Of a stretch of 64,000 nucleotides of DNA, positions 57,550 through 64,000 are shown one piece after another. A program made the translations under genes and the position numbers. Source of the DNA: Pseudoduganella rivuli (GTDB lineage Bacteria > Pseudomonadota > Gammaproteobacteria > Burkholderiales > Burkholderiaceae_D); contig NZ_WKJJ01000004.1 of NCBI RefSeq assembly GCF_009674485.1, forward strand, positions 301,076-365,075, read 5' to 3'. Each line of letters begins with the position of its first letter. The stretch's first letter is position 1. Under the pieces are notes generated by a model. It made no database searches. It had not been told where the DNA came from and saw only the letters and a list, made by a program, of their open reading frames with translations.

Positions 57550-59036
57550 AGGTAGTCCTTAACGACCTGGGCCAACCTTGCAAACGTCGGCTGAATCATC
57601 TCGTCGGGCACACATGCATACCCCAGCAGCAACCCGCGCCCATCCTGCCGGCCCTGGCTGTAATACCCGGATAACGGGCGCGCAATCACCCCCGCCAGCG
57701 CCGCTTCCCGGCTGATGGCCTGGTCATCGCAGCCGTCCGGCAGCACCAACGTCAGGTGCAACCCCGCATCGCCGCCCGTGGTGGCCAGCCTGCCGCCAAA
57801 ACTGTCGTCGATCGCCTGTTGCAGCAACTGGCGCCGCTGCGCGTAGAGCTGGCGCATGCGGCGGATGTGGGAGGCAAAGTATCCCTGCGCCATGAAGTCC
57901 GCCAGCACCGCCTGCGTAAAGATCTGGCCACCCCGGTACAGTTCCGACACGCCGGTGGCAAACGCGTCGGCCACGGGTTCGGGCACCACCATGAAGCCGA
58001 TGCGCAGGCCGGGAAACAGGGTCTTGCTGAACGAACCCAGGTATACCACGCGCTGGAACGTATCCATCCCCTGCAGCGACGCCAGCGGGCGGCCCGTGTA
58101 GCGGAATTCGCTGTCGTAATCGTCTTCCATGATCCACACCTGGTGCTTGGCCGCGTATTCCAGCAGCGCGCGGCGGCGCGCCAGCGACATCACGGGGCCC
58201 AGCGGATACTGGTGCGATGGCGTGACGAAGATGAAGCGGGGCGGTGTGCGCAGCGCATCGGGCGGCAACGTCATGCCTTCGTCGTCGACCGGCACCGGCA
58301 CCGGCGCCAGGTCCAGCGAATTCAAGACGCTGTGCGTGCCCCAGTAGCACGGGTCTTCCACCCACGCGCGGTCGCCCGATTCGCCCAGCAGCTTGGCGGC
58401 CAGGTCGATCGACTGGTGGATGCCGGCCGTGATGATGACTTGTCCCGCGTGGCAATTGACGGAGCGCGCCACGCGCAGGTAATCGGCAATGGCTTCGCGC
58501 AGCGGCAGGTAGCCGGCGCCGGAGGCATACGACAGCAATTCCGGCTTGCCCCGCTGCCAGTGCACGTTTTGCAGCCGGCTCCACACCTTGACGGGAAAAC
58601 GCGTGATATCGGGCACGCCCGGCATGAACGCACCCCATTGGGTCTTCGATGCCCCGGCGCGCCTCACCAGGCGCGCGCCGCGCGCCGACAAGCCAACGTG
58701 CTGTCCTGCTCCGGCCAGCGCCGGTTCCGCGCGGTTCGCGTCCGACAACTGGTCCGGCACCGTGTCGGTGATAAACGTGCCGGCGCCGGTGCGGGTGGCG
58801 AGGTAACCCTCCGACGACAGGTGGTCGTAGGCGCTGATGACAGTATTGCGTGAAATGCCCAGTTCCCGCGCCAGGTCGCGCGATGAAGGCAGTTGCAGTC
58901 CGGCGGGCAGCACTTCGGCCAGGATCGCGGCGCGGATCACCTGGTACAACTGGCGGTTCAGCGGCTGGCCGCCAGCGCGGTCGATCCGTTGCAGCAAAAA
59001 GTCGGTCAGGGTGGCGATTTTCAAAAGTGGACCCAT
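57546..59036 (-). CDS. gabR: GabR-like MocR/PdxR transcription factor
   Basis: A 496-residue regulator with a GntR winged helix (LPSSRDLARELGISRNTVISAYDHL within residues 45-75, split) and an aminotransferase-like effector domain. The PLP-lysine segment is LGSFSKTLFPGLRIG and the cofactor Asp-Tyr region is DDYDSEFRY. GntR plus class I aminotransferase architecture defines MocR proteins. It is divergent from gabT with an operator-like dyad between them, so it probably senses GABA via PLP and activates gabT/gabD, as in GabR. A second ATG three bases upstream (59039) is possible. Confidence 0.87.
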   Translation of the reverse strand: MGPLLKIATLTDFLLQRIDRAGGQPLNRQLYQVIRAAILAEVLPAGLQLPSSRDLARELGISRNTVISAYDHLSSEGYLATRTGAGTFITDTVPDQLSDANRAEPALAGAGQHVGLSARGARLVRRAGASKTQWGAFMPGVPDITRFPVKVWSRLQNVHWQRGKPELLSYASGAGYLPLREAIADYLRVARSVNCHAGQVIITAGIHQSIDLAAKLLGESGDRAWVEDPCYWGTHSVLNSLDLAPVPVPVDDEGMTLPPDALRTPPRFIFVTPSHQYPLGPVMSLARRRALLEYAAKHQVWIMEDDYDSEFRYTGRPLASLQGMDTFQRVVYLGSFSKTLFPGLRIGFMVVPEPVADAFATGVSELYRGGQIFTQAVLADFMAQGYFASHIRRMRQLYAQRRQLLQQAIDDSFGGRLATTGGDAGLHLTLVLPDGCDDQAISREAALAGVIARPLSGYYSQGRQDGRGLLLGYACVPDEMIQPTFARLAQVVKDYL

Positions 59037-59050
59037 CATTTATTGGGGAT

Positions 59051-59071
59051 TGGATCTGTATTATAGATCCA
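59051..59071. promoter_or_regulatory. Candidate MocR operator between gabR and gabT
   Basis: TGGATCT (59051-59057), 7-nt spacer, AGATCCA (59065-59071): a perfect dyad centred in the 83-bp divergent gap. Its spacer carries TATTAT, which may double as a -10. Known MocR sites are often direct repeats, so this dyad is a hypothesis. Confidence 0.45.
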
Positions 59072-59119
59072 TTGTTCCCTTACCATGGAATCTCACTGAA
59101 TTCCTGGAGGGACACGAAC

Positions 59120-60400
59120 ATGAAGAACGCCGATCTGCAACTGCGCAAGGAACAAGCCACCCCACGCGGCGTGGGCGTGATGTGCCAGTTTTACGCCGCC
59201 CGCGCCAAGAATGCGGAGTTGTGGGACGTGGAAGGCAAGCGCTATATCGATTTCGCAGCCGGCATCGCGGTGCTGAACACGGGCCACTGCCATCCAAAGC
59301 TGGTGGCGGCCGTACAGGGGCAAATGGAAAAGTTTTCCCATACCGCTTACCAGATCGTGCCGTATGAAAGCTATGTGCAACTGGCCGAGCGCATCAACCG
59401 CCTGACGCCGGGCAGCCACGCCAAGAAGACCGCGTTCTTCACGACCGGCGCGGAAGCCGTGGAAAACGCCATCAAGATCGCGCGCGCCGCCACCAGGCGC
59501 TCCGCCGTGATCGCCTTTAACGGCGGCTTCCATGGCCGCACCATGATGGGCATGGCGCTGACGGGCAAGGTGGTGCCCTATAAAGTGGGCTTCGGCCCGT
59601 TCCCGGCCGACGTGTACCACGCGCCATTCCCCAATGCGCTGCATGGTATCTCGGTCGAGCACTCGCTGCAGGCGCTGCAAAACCTGTTCAAGGCGGACGT
59701 CGACCCGCAGCGCGTGGCCGCCATCATCCTGGAGCCGGTGCAGGGCGAAGGCGGTTTCTACATGGCGCCGCCCGCGTTCATGCGCTCGCTGCGCGCGCTG
59801 TGCGACCAGCACGGCATCCTGCTGATCGCCGATGAAGTGCAGACCGGCTTTGCCCGCACCGGCAAGATGTTCGCGATGGAACACTACGACGTATTGCCGG
59901 ACTTGATGACGATGGCGAAAAGCCTGGCGGGCGGCATGCCGCTGTCAGCCGTGTGCGGCCGCGCGGAAATCATGGATGCGCCGCTGCCGGGTGGCCTGGG
60001 TGGCACCTATGGCGGCAATCCGGTGGCGATCGCGTCCGCACTGGCCGTGCTGGACGTGATCGAGGACGAACGCTTGCTGGACCGCGCCGTGGCGCTGGGC
60101 GGCAAGCTGCGCCAGCGCCTGCACAATGTGCGCGAAGCGGGCGTGGCGCAGATTGCCGAAGTGCGCGGCGCCGGTTCGATGGTGGCGGCGGAATTCCTGC
60201 GCCCGGGCACGCAGCAGCCGGACGTGGATTTTACGAAGCTGGTACAGGCCCGCGCGCTGGAGAAAGGGTTGCTGCTGCTGACGTGCGGCACTTACGGCAA
60301 TGCGATCCGGTTCCTGTTCCCGCTGACCATCGAGGATGCGCTGATGGACGAGGCGCTGGATATCCTGGAGGGGGCGTTGCGCAGCGCGGCGGGGTTGTGA
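59120..60400 (+). CDS. gabT: 4-aminobutyrate-2-oxoglutarate transaminase
   Basis: A 426-residue class III aminotransferase. FFTTGAEAVENAIKIARA, AFNGGFHGRT and IIADEVQTGFARTG (LIADEVQTGFARTG here) are family segments; the PLP lysine is K267 in MTMAKSLAGG. GGAGGGA precedes ATG 59120. It converts GABA and 2-oxoglutarate to succinate semialdehyde and glutamate. The dehydrogenase for the product follows at 60572, and a GabR-type regulator is divergent, so the three form a GABA utilisation locus. Confidence 0.92.
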   Translation: MKNADLQLRKEQATPRGVGVMCQFYAARAKNAELWDVEGKRYIDFAAGIAVLNTGHCHPKLVAAVQGQMEKFSHTAYQIVPYESYVQLAERINRLTPGSHAKKTAFFTTGAEAVENAIKIARAATRRSAVIAFNGGFHGRTMMGMALTGKVVPYKVGFGPFPADVYHAPFPNALHGISVEHSLQALQNLFKADVDPQRVAAIILEPVQGEGGFYMAPPAFMRSLRALCDQHGILLIADEVQTGFARTGKMFAMEHYDVLPDLMTMAKSLAGGMPLSAVCGRAEIMDAPLPGGLGGTYGGNPVAIASALAVLDVIEDERLLDRAVALGGKLRQRLHNVREAGVAQIAEVRGAGSMVAAEFLRPGTQQPDVDFTKLVQARALEKGLLLLTCGTYGNAIRFLFPLTIEDALMDEALDILEGALRSAAGL

Positions 60401-60435
60401 CACGCGGCGGCATCGCTGTGCCTTAACGCACACAT

Positions 60436-60456
60436 GGCGGCTTTGTAAAAGCCGCC
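60436..60456. repeat. Perfect stem-loop between gabT and gabD
   Basis: GGCGGCTTT (60436-60444), loop GTA, AAAGCCGCC (60448-60456): a 9-bp perfect hairpin in the 171-bp gap, 36 bp after gabT. No U-tract. It may reduce readthrough into gabD or stabilise the gabT mRNA; the form also suits dispersed REP-like elements, but I saw no second copy. Confidence 0.5.
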
Positions 60457-60571
60457 CTACGCCTGGCCACACTACCTGAATTTGCCAACGCGCGCTGAAC
60501 CCGCCTGCATGCGTCTCGTCATCGCATGCATGTACGCCAGCGCCAATGTACTGAATATGCAAGGACACTCT

Positions 60572-62026
60572 ATGCTCCACCTGAACGACCCAACCCTCCT
60601 GCGCCAGCAAGCCTACCTGAACGGCGCCTGGTGCGACGCCGACAGCGGCGACCTGTGCTCCGTCACCAACCCCGCCACCGGCGAGACCATCGGCAGCGTC
60701 CCGAACATGGGCGCGCTGGAAACCCGCCGCGCGATTGCCGCCGCCAATGCCGCGTGGCCAGCATGGCGCGCGAAAACCGCCAAGGAACGCAGCGCCATCC
60801 TGCGCCGCTGGAACGATCTGATCCTCGCCAACGCCGACGACCTGGCGGTCCTGATGACGACGGAGCAGGGCAAGCCGCTGGCCGAAGCCAAAGGCGAAGT
60901 GGCCTACGCCGCATCGTTCATCGAATGGTTCGCCGAGGAAGCCAAGCGCGTGGCGGGTGACACGCTGCAATCGCCGTGGGCCGACAAGCGCCTGCTGGTG
61001 ACCAAGGAACCGATCGGCGTCTGCGCCGCCATCACGCCGTGGAATTTCCCCGCCGCGATGATCACCCGCAAAGCGGGCCCCGCGCTGGCGGCCGGTTGCC
61101 CCATCGTCGTCAAACCTGCCGAAGCGACCCCATATTCCGCGCTGGCGCTGGCCGTGCTGGCGGAACGGGCCGGCGTGCCGCCCGGCGTGTTTTCCGTGCT
61201 GACGGGCGACGCCCGCGCCATCGGCGGTGAAATGACGTCGAATCCGGCCGTGCGCAAGCTGAGTTTCACGGGGTCGACGGAAGTGGGGCGCCTGCTGATG
61301 CGCCAGTCGGCCGACACCGTGAAAAAGCTGTCGCTGGAACTGGGCGGCAACGCGCCGTTCATCGTGTTCGACGACGCGGACCTGGATGCGGCCGTGGAAG
61401 GCGCGATGATTTCCAAGTTCCGCAACGCGGGCCAGACTTGCGTGTGCGCCAACCGCATTTACGTGCAGGACGGCGTGTACGACGCCTTCGCCGCCAAGCT
61501 GACGGCGGCGGTGGAAAAACTCAAGGTGGGACATGGCCTGGAGCCGGGCACCACGCAAGGGCCGCTGATCGACAGCGGCGCCGTGGCCAAGGTGGAGCAG
61601 CACGTGGCGGACGCCGTCGGCAAGGGGGGCCGCGTGCTGACGGGCGGCAAGCGCCATTCTCTTGGCTACAGCTTCTTCGAACCGACAGTAATTGCCGACG
61701 CCACGCCGGACATGCTGGTGGCGAAGGAGGAAACCTTCGGCCCGCTGGCAGCGCTGTTCCGCTTCAAGGATGACGCCGACGCGGTGGCGATGGCGAACGA
61801 CACGGAATTCGGCCTGGCCGCGTATTTCTATGCGCGCGACGTGAAACGCATCTGGCGCACGGCTGAAGCACTGGAAGTGGGCATGGTGGGCGTCAATACC
61901 GGCCTGATCTCCAATGAAATCGGCCCGTTCGGCGGCGTCAAGCAGTCCGGCCTGGGCCGCGAAGGCTCGCATTACGGCATGGACGATTACCTCGTCATCA
62001 AATACATGTGCCTGGGCGGCGTCTGA
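60572..62026 (+). CDS. gabD: NADP-dependent succinate-semialdehyde dehydrogenase
   Basis: A 484-residue aldehyde dehydrogenase. Catalytic Cys is C290 in GQTCVCANR, the GabD-specific double Cys motif, and the general-base Glu is in LELGGNAP. AAGGA at 60561-60565 supports ATG 60572 over longer in-frame starts. It oxidises succinate semialdehyde to succinate. It follows gabT on the same strand. A clear intrinsic terminator ends the unit. Confidence 0.93.
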   Translation: MLHLNDPTLLRQQAYLNGAWCDADSGDLCSVTNPATGETIGSVPNMGALETRRAIAAANAAWPAWRAKTAKERSAILRRWNDLILANADDLAVLMTTEQGKPLAEAKGEVAYAASFIEWFAEEAKRVAGDTLQSPWADKRLLVTKEPIGVCAAITPWNFPAAMITRKAGPALAAGCPIVVKPAEATPYSALALAVLAERAGVPPGVFSVLTGDARAIGGEMTSNPAVRKLSFTGSTEVGRLLMRQSADTVKKLSLELGGNAPFIVFDDADLDAAVEGAMISKFRNAGQTCVCANRIYVQDGVYDAFAAKLTAAVEKLKVGHGLEPGTTQGPLIDSGAVAKVEQHVADAVGKGGRVLTGGKRHSLGYSFFEPTVIADATPDMLVAKEETFGPLAALFRFKDDADAVAMANDTEFGLAAYFYARDVKRIWRTAEALEVGMVGVNTGLISNEIGPFGGVKQSGLGREGSHYGMDDYLVIKYMCLGGV

Positions 62027-62055
62027 CTCCGGGTTAGCTTCCCGCCGCCTTTTAC

Positions 62056-62086
62056 ACCCGCGAGCCTGCCGGTTTGCGGGTTTTTT
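62056..62086 (+). terminator. Intrinsic terminator after gabD
   Basis: ACCCGC (62056-62061) with GCGGGT (62076-62081), extended inward by G-U and A-T pairs to about 8-9 bp, directly followed by a run of T (62081-62086). It is the clearest U-tract terminator in the window apart from the ycaO leader hairpin. Confidence 0.8.
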
Positions 62087-62154
62087 GTTGCATTGCGGCA
62101 CAAACCATACCGTAGAAATACGAACGATCGTGCTTTAAATTCCGGTTCTGTGTA

Positions 62155-62170
62155 TAGTGTGTTTACACTA
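62155..62170. promoter_or_regulatory. Dyad upstream of the thiolase gene
   Basis: TAGTGT-GTTT-ACACTA is a perfect 6+4+6 palindrome 41 bp before the thiolase ATG, in an AT-rich stretch. It probably overlaps the promoter and could be the site of a TetR/GntR-type fatty-acid regulator. The factor is unknown. Confidence 0.4.
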
Positions 62171-62210
62171 AAGCCACCCGTGCAGCTAGCACACAGACCA
62201 GGAAGACATC

Positions 62211-63401
62211 ATGACCCAATCCAAAGACGTCGTCATCGTTGGCGCAGCCCGTACCGCCATTGGCACTTTCGGCGGCGCACTGAAAGACTTTTCCGCATCC
62301 GACCTGGCCGCCATCGCGGTCAAGGAAGCATTCGCGCGTGCCAAGGTGGAAGCCAGCGCAGCGCAGCAAATCGTGCTGGGCAACGTGATCCAGTGCGAAC
62401 CGCGCGACATGTACGTCTCGCGCGTGGCCGGCATCAATGCCGGCATGGTCAAGGAATCGGCCGCGATGAACGTCAACCGCCTGTGCGGCTCCGGCCTGCA
62501 AGCCATCGTGACCGCTGCCAACGCCATCCAGCTGGGCGACGCGGAAATCGCGGTCGGCGGCGGTGTGGAAACCATGAGCCGCGCCCCTTACGTGGTACAG
62601 GCGGCGCGCTGGGGCGCCCGCATGGGCGACACCAAGATGCTGGACATGATGGTGGGCGCGCTGCAGGATCCGTTCGGCGCCGGCCATATGGGCATCACGG
62701 CGGAAAACGTGGCGGAACTGTACAAGATTTCCCGCGAAGAGCAGGATGCGTTCGCCGCCGACAGCCAGCGTAAGGCGCTGGCCGCCATCGAAGCGGGCTA
62801 CTTCAAGTCGCAAATCGTGCCGGTGGAAGTCAAGGGCCGCAAGGGCGTGACCCTGTTCGACACCGATGAACACCCGAAGGCCGGCACCACGGTGGAATCG
62901 CTGGGCGCGCTGAAGCCGGCGTTCAAGAAGGAAAACGGCACCGTCACGGCGGGCAACGCGTCCGGCCTGAACGACGGCGCGGCAGCCTGCGTGCTGATGG
63001 ACGCCGCCGCCGCGTCGCGTGCCGGCTTGTCGCCGCTGGCCCGCATCGTGTCGTACGCGGTGGCCGGCGTGGAACCGTCGCTGATGGGCACCGGCCCGAT
63101 CCCGGCCGTGAAACTGGCGCTGAAGCGCGCCGGCCTGACCTTGAACGACATCGACGTGATCGAATCGAACGAAGCGTTTGCCGCGCAATCGCTGGGCGTC
63201 TGCCGTGGCCTGGACCTGGACGTGGCCCGCACCAACCCGAACGGCGGCGCCATCGCCCTGGGCCACCCGCTGGGCGCGTCCGGCGCGATCATCACCGTCA
63301 AGTGCCTGTATGAATTGCAGCGCACGCAGAAGCGCTACGGCCTGGCCACCATGTGCATCGGTGGCGGACAGGGTATCGCGGTGGTGTTCGAGCGCCTGTA
63401 A
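62211..63401 (+). CDS. Acetyl-CoA C-acetyltransferase (thiolase II family)
   Basis: A 396-residue thiolase. The catalytic triad is C92 (NRLCGSG), H352 (GHPLGASGA) and C382 (MCIGGGQG). AGGAAG precedes ATG 62211. It catalyses reversible condensation of two acetyl-CoA or cleavage of 3-oxoacyl-CoA; both PhaA/AtoB-like biosynthetic and degradative roles are possible. No phaB/phaC or beta-oxidation genes are adjacent, so I leave the symbol empty. An intergenic dyad suggests its own regulation. It converges on the LysR gene with no gap: the stop at 63401 is followed immediately by the opposing stop. Confidence 0.92.
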   Translation: MTQSKDVVIVGAARTAIGTFGGALKDFSASDLAAIAVKEAFARAKVEASAAQQIVLGNVIQCEPRDMYVSRVAGINAGMVKESAAMNVNRLCGSGLQAIVTAANAIQLGDAEIAVGGGVETMSRAPYVVQAARWGARMGDTKMLDMMVGALQDPFGAGHMGITAENVAELYKISREEQDAFAADSQRKALAAIEAGYFKSQIVPVEVKGRKGVTLFDTDEHPKAGTTVESLGALKPAFKKENGTVTAGNASGLNDGAAACVLMDAAAASRAGLSPLARIVSYAVAGVEPSLMGTGPIPAVKLALKRAGLTLNDIDVIESNEAFAAQSLGVCRGLDLDVARTNPNGGAIALGHPLGASGAIITVKCLYELQRTQKRYGLATMCIGGGQGIAVVFERL

Positions 63402-64000
63402 TCAGCACAAAGCCCGGATATAGCGCTCGTCATGCTGGGCGCAATATCCGGCGCACGCCACGCGCGCGGCGGTCGCCGCCGCGTGCACCATCATTTCCGC
63501 ATTCGCGTGGAAACACATCGACACGATGATGGGTGGCGGTTCCGGCTGCACCGGCACTTCGATGAATTCGCCGCTGTCGAGGTAGCTGGTGACGAACAGG
63601 CTTGGGATGGCCGCAACGCCATAGCCGTCCCGCACCAGCTGCACGATGGCCGCCACCGACGGTGAACACGTGATGCGGGTGTCTTCCAGCGGCACGGCCG
63701 CCAGGTTGGCCATCTTGCTGACGATTTCCTCCAGCATGCGGTGCGGCGCCGTGCCCCGGCCGAAGGTGAGAATGGGGCGCTGCAATAGCCTCTGATTCAA
63801 TCCTTCCTTGCGCGTATCGAGCAAACCGCGCTTCGCGATCCAGTGCAGCGGGTAAATCGCCAGCGCTTCGGACACGATATCGCTGCTGTCCACGCCTTCC
63901 ACCTGCACGACAAGATCCAGTTCGCGCGCCCGCAGGCGCCGCTCCAGCACGTTGCTCATGTCGACCGCCAGGTCGATTTCCAGTTCCGGGTAATCCGCAT
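63402..64000 (-). CDS. LysR-type transcriptional regulator, substrate-binding domain only, truncated by window end
   Basis: The frame runs open from the right window edge on the minus strand; the first residues read ADYPELEIDLAVDMSNVLERRLRA. This is the start of a LysR effector-binding domain, so the DNA-binding part lies beyond 64000. The rest has the periplasmic-binding-like two-lobe pattern (ELDLVVQVEG, LTFGRGTAPH as ILTFGRGTAPH, IVQLVRDGYGVAAIPSLF). It converges with the thiolase gene. Effector and target unknown. Confidence 0.85.
   Translation of the reverse strand, partial: ADYPELEIDLAVDMSNVLERRLRARELDLVVQVEGVDSSDIVSEALAIYPLHWIAKRGLLDTRKEGLNQRLLQRPILTFGRGTAPHRMLEEIVSKMANLAAVPLEDTRITCSPSVAAIVQLVRDGYGVAAIPSLFVTSYLDSGEFIEVPVQPEPPPIIVSMCFHANAEMMVHAAATAARVACAGYCAQHDERYIRALC

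Noticed and set aside
59945-62101. 718-codon minus-strand frame over gabT and gabD
   Set aside because: Antisense to two well-conserved enzymes; no domain in its translation.

Overview
The window is GC-rich, densely coded and has no rRNA, tRNA, CRISPR array or insertion sequence that I could recognise. A PEP-CTERM secreted protein, an OsmC-YcaO-TPR fusion, a PQQ alcohol dehydrogenase under an AcoR-type sigma-54 activator, a HPPD/TyrB pair and gabRTD together suggest a betaproteobacterium of the Oxalobacteraceae (Massilia, Duganella or Janthinobacterium type). This is inferred from gene content and was not tested by search.

Region 1 (1-11.2 kb) is a colinear run of amino-acid catabolism genes: a two-subunit FAD oxidoreductase of opine oxidase type, two paralogous bicupins, a homoserine-kinase-like APH protein, a Tat-exported family 5 solute-binding protein, a threonine synthase, a D-2-hydroxyacid dehydrogenase, an ornithine-cyclodeaminase-family protein and a threonine-dehydratase-family protein. 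A gamma carbonic anhydrase follows. The enzyme order could convert an N-substituted homoserine to threonine and then 2-oxobutyrate. Region 2 (11.8-20.6 kb) holds a PepSY-reductase fusion, a beta-barrel protein, a PEP-CTERM protein, a GH105/88 hydrolase, a secreted PPC-domain protein, a dienoyl-CoA isomerase and a small unknown gene. Region 3 (20.6-25.1 kb) is the OsmC-YcaO gene overlapping a metallo-beta-lactamase-fold gene, preceded by a promoter and a terminator-like hairpin.

Region 4 (25.2-31.5 kb) is a Cus-type copper/silver efflux operon whose adaptor carries a fused CusF domain. Region 5 (31.5-36.6 kb) is a MacB/FtsX-type ABC exporter divergent from a LytS/LytTR two-component pair. Region 6 (36.7-43.3 kb) is an alcohol oxidation operon (outer-membrane protein, PQQ dehydrogenase with a lanthanide-type DYD motif, cytochrome c, aldehyde dehydrogenase) with a -24/-12 promoter, divergent from its probable sigma-54 activator. 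Region 7 (43.4-48.5 kb) has an orphan periplasmic binding protein, HPPD and TyrB for tyrosine catabolism, and two tandem secreted heparinase-I-like proteins.

Region 8 (48.6-56.2 kb) is the most unusual. A SagB-like peptide maturation dehydrogenase lies 3 bp tail-to-tail from an 84-residue NHLP-type RiPP precursor. The precursor lies 59 bp downstream of a roughly 2,050-residue hybrid sensor kinase that ends in an intact GGDEF domain. No other maturation enzyme is adjacent. Region 9 (56.4-64 kb) has an acyl-CoA-dehydrogenase-fold protein, gabR/gabT/gabD for GABA use, a thiolase and a truncated LysR regulator.
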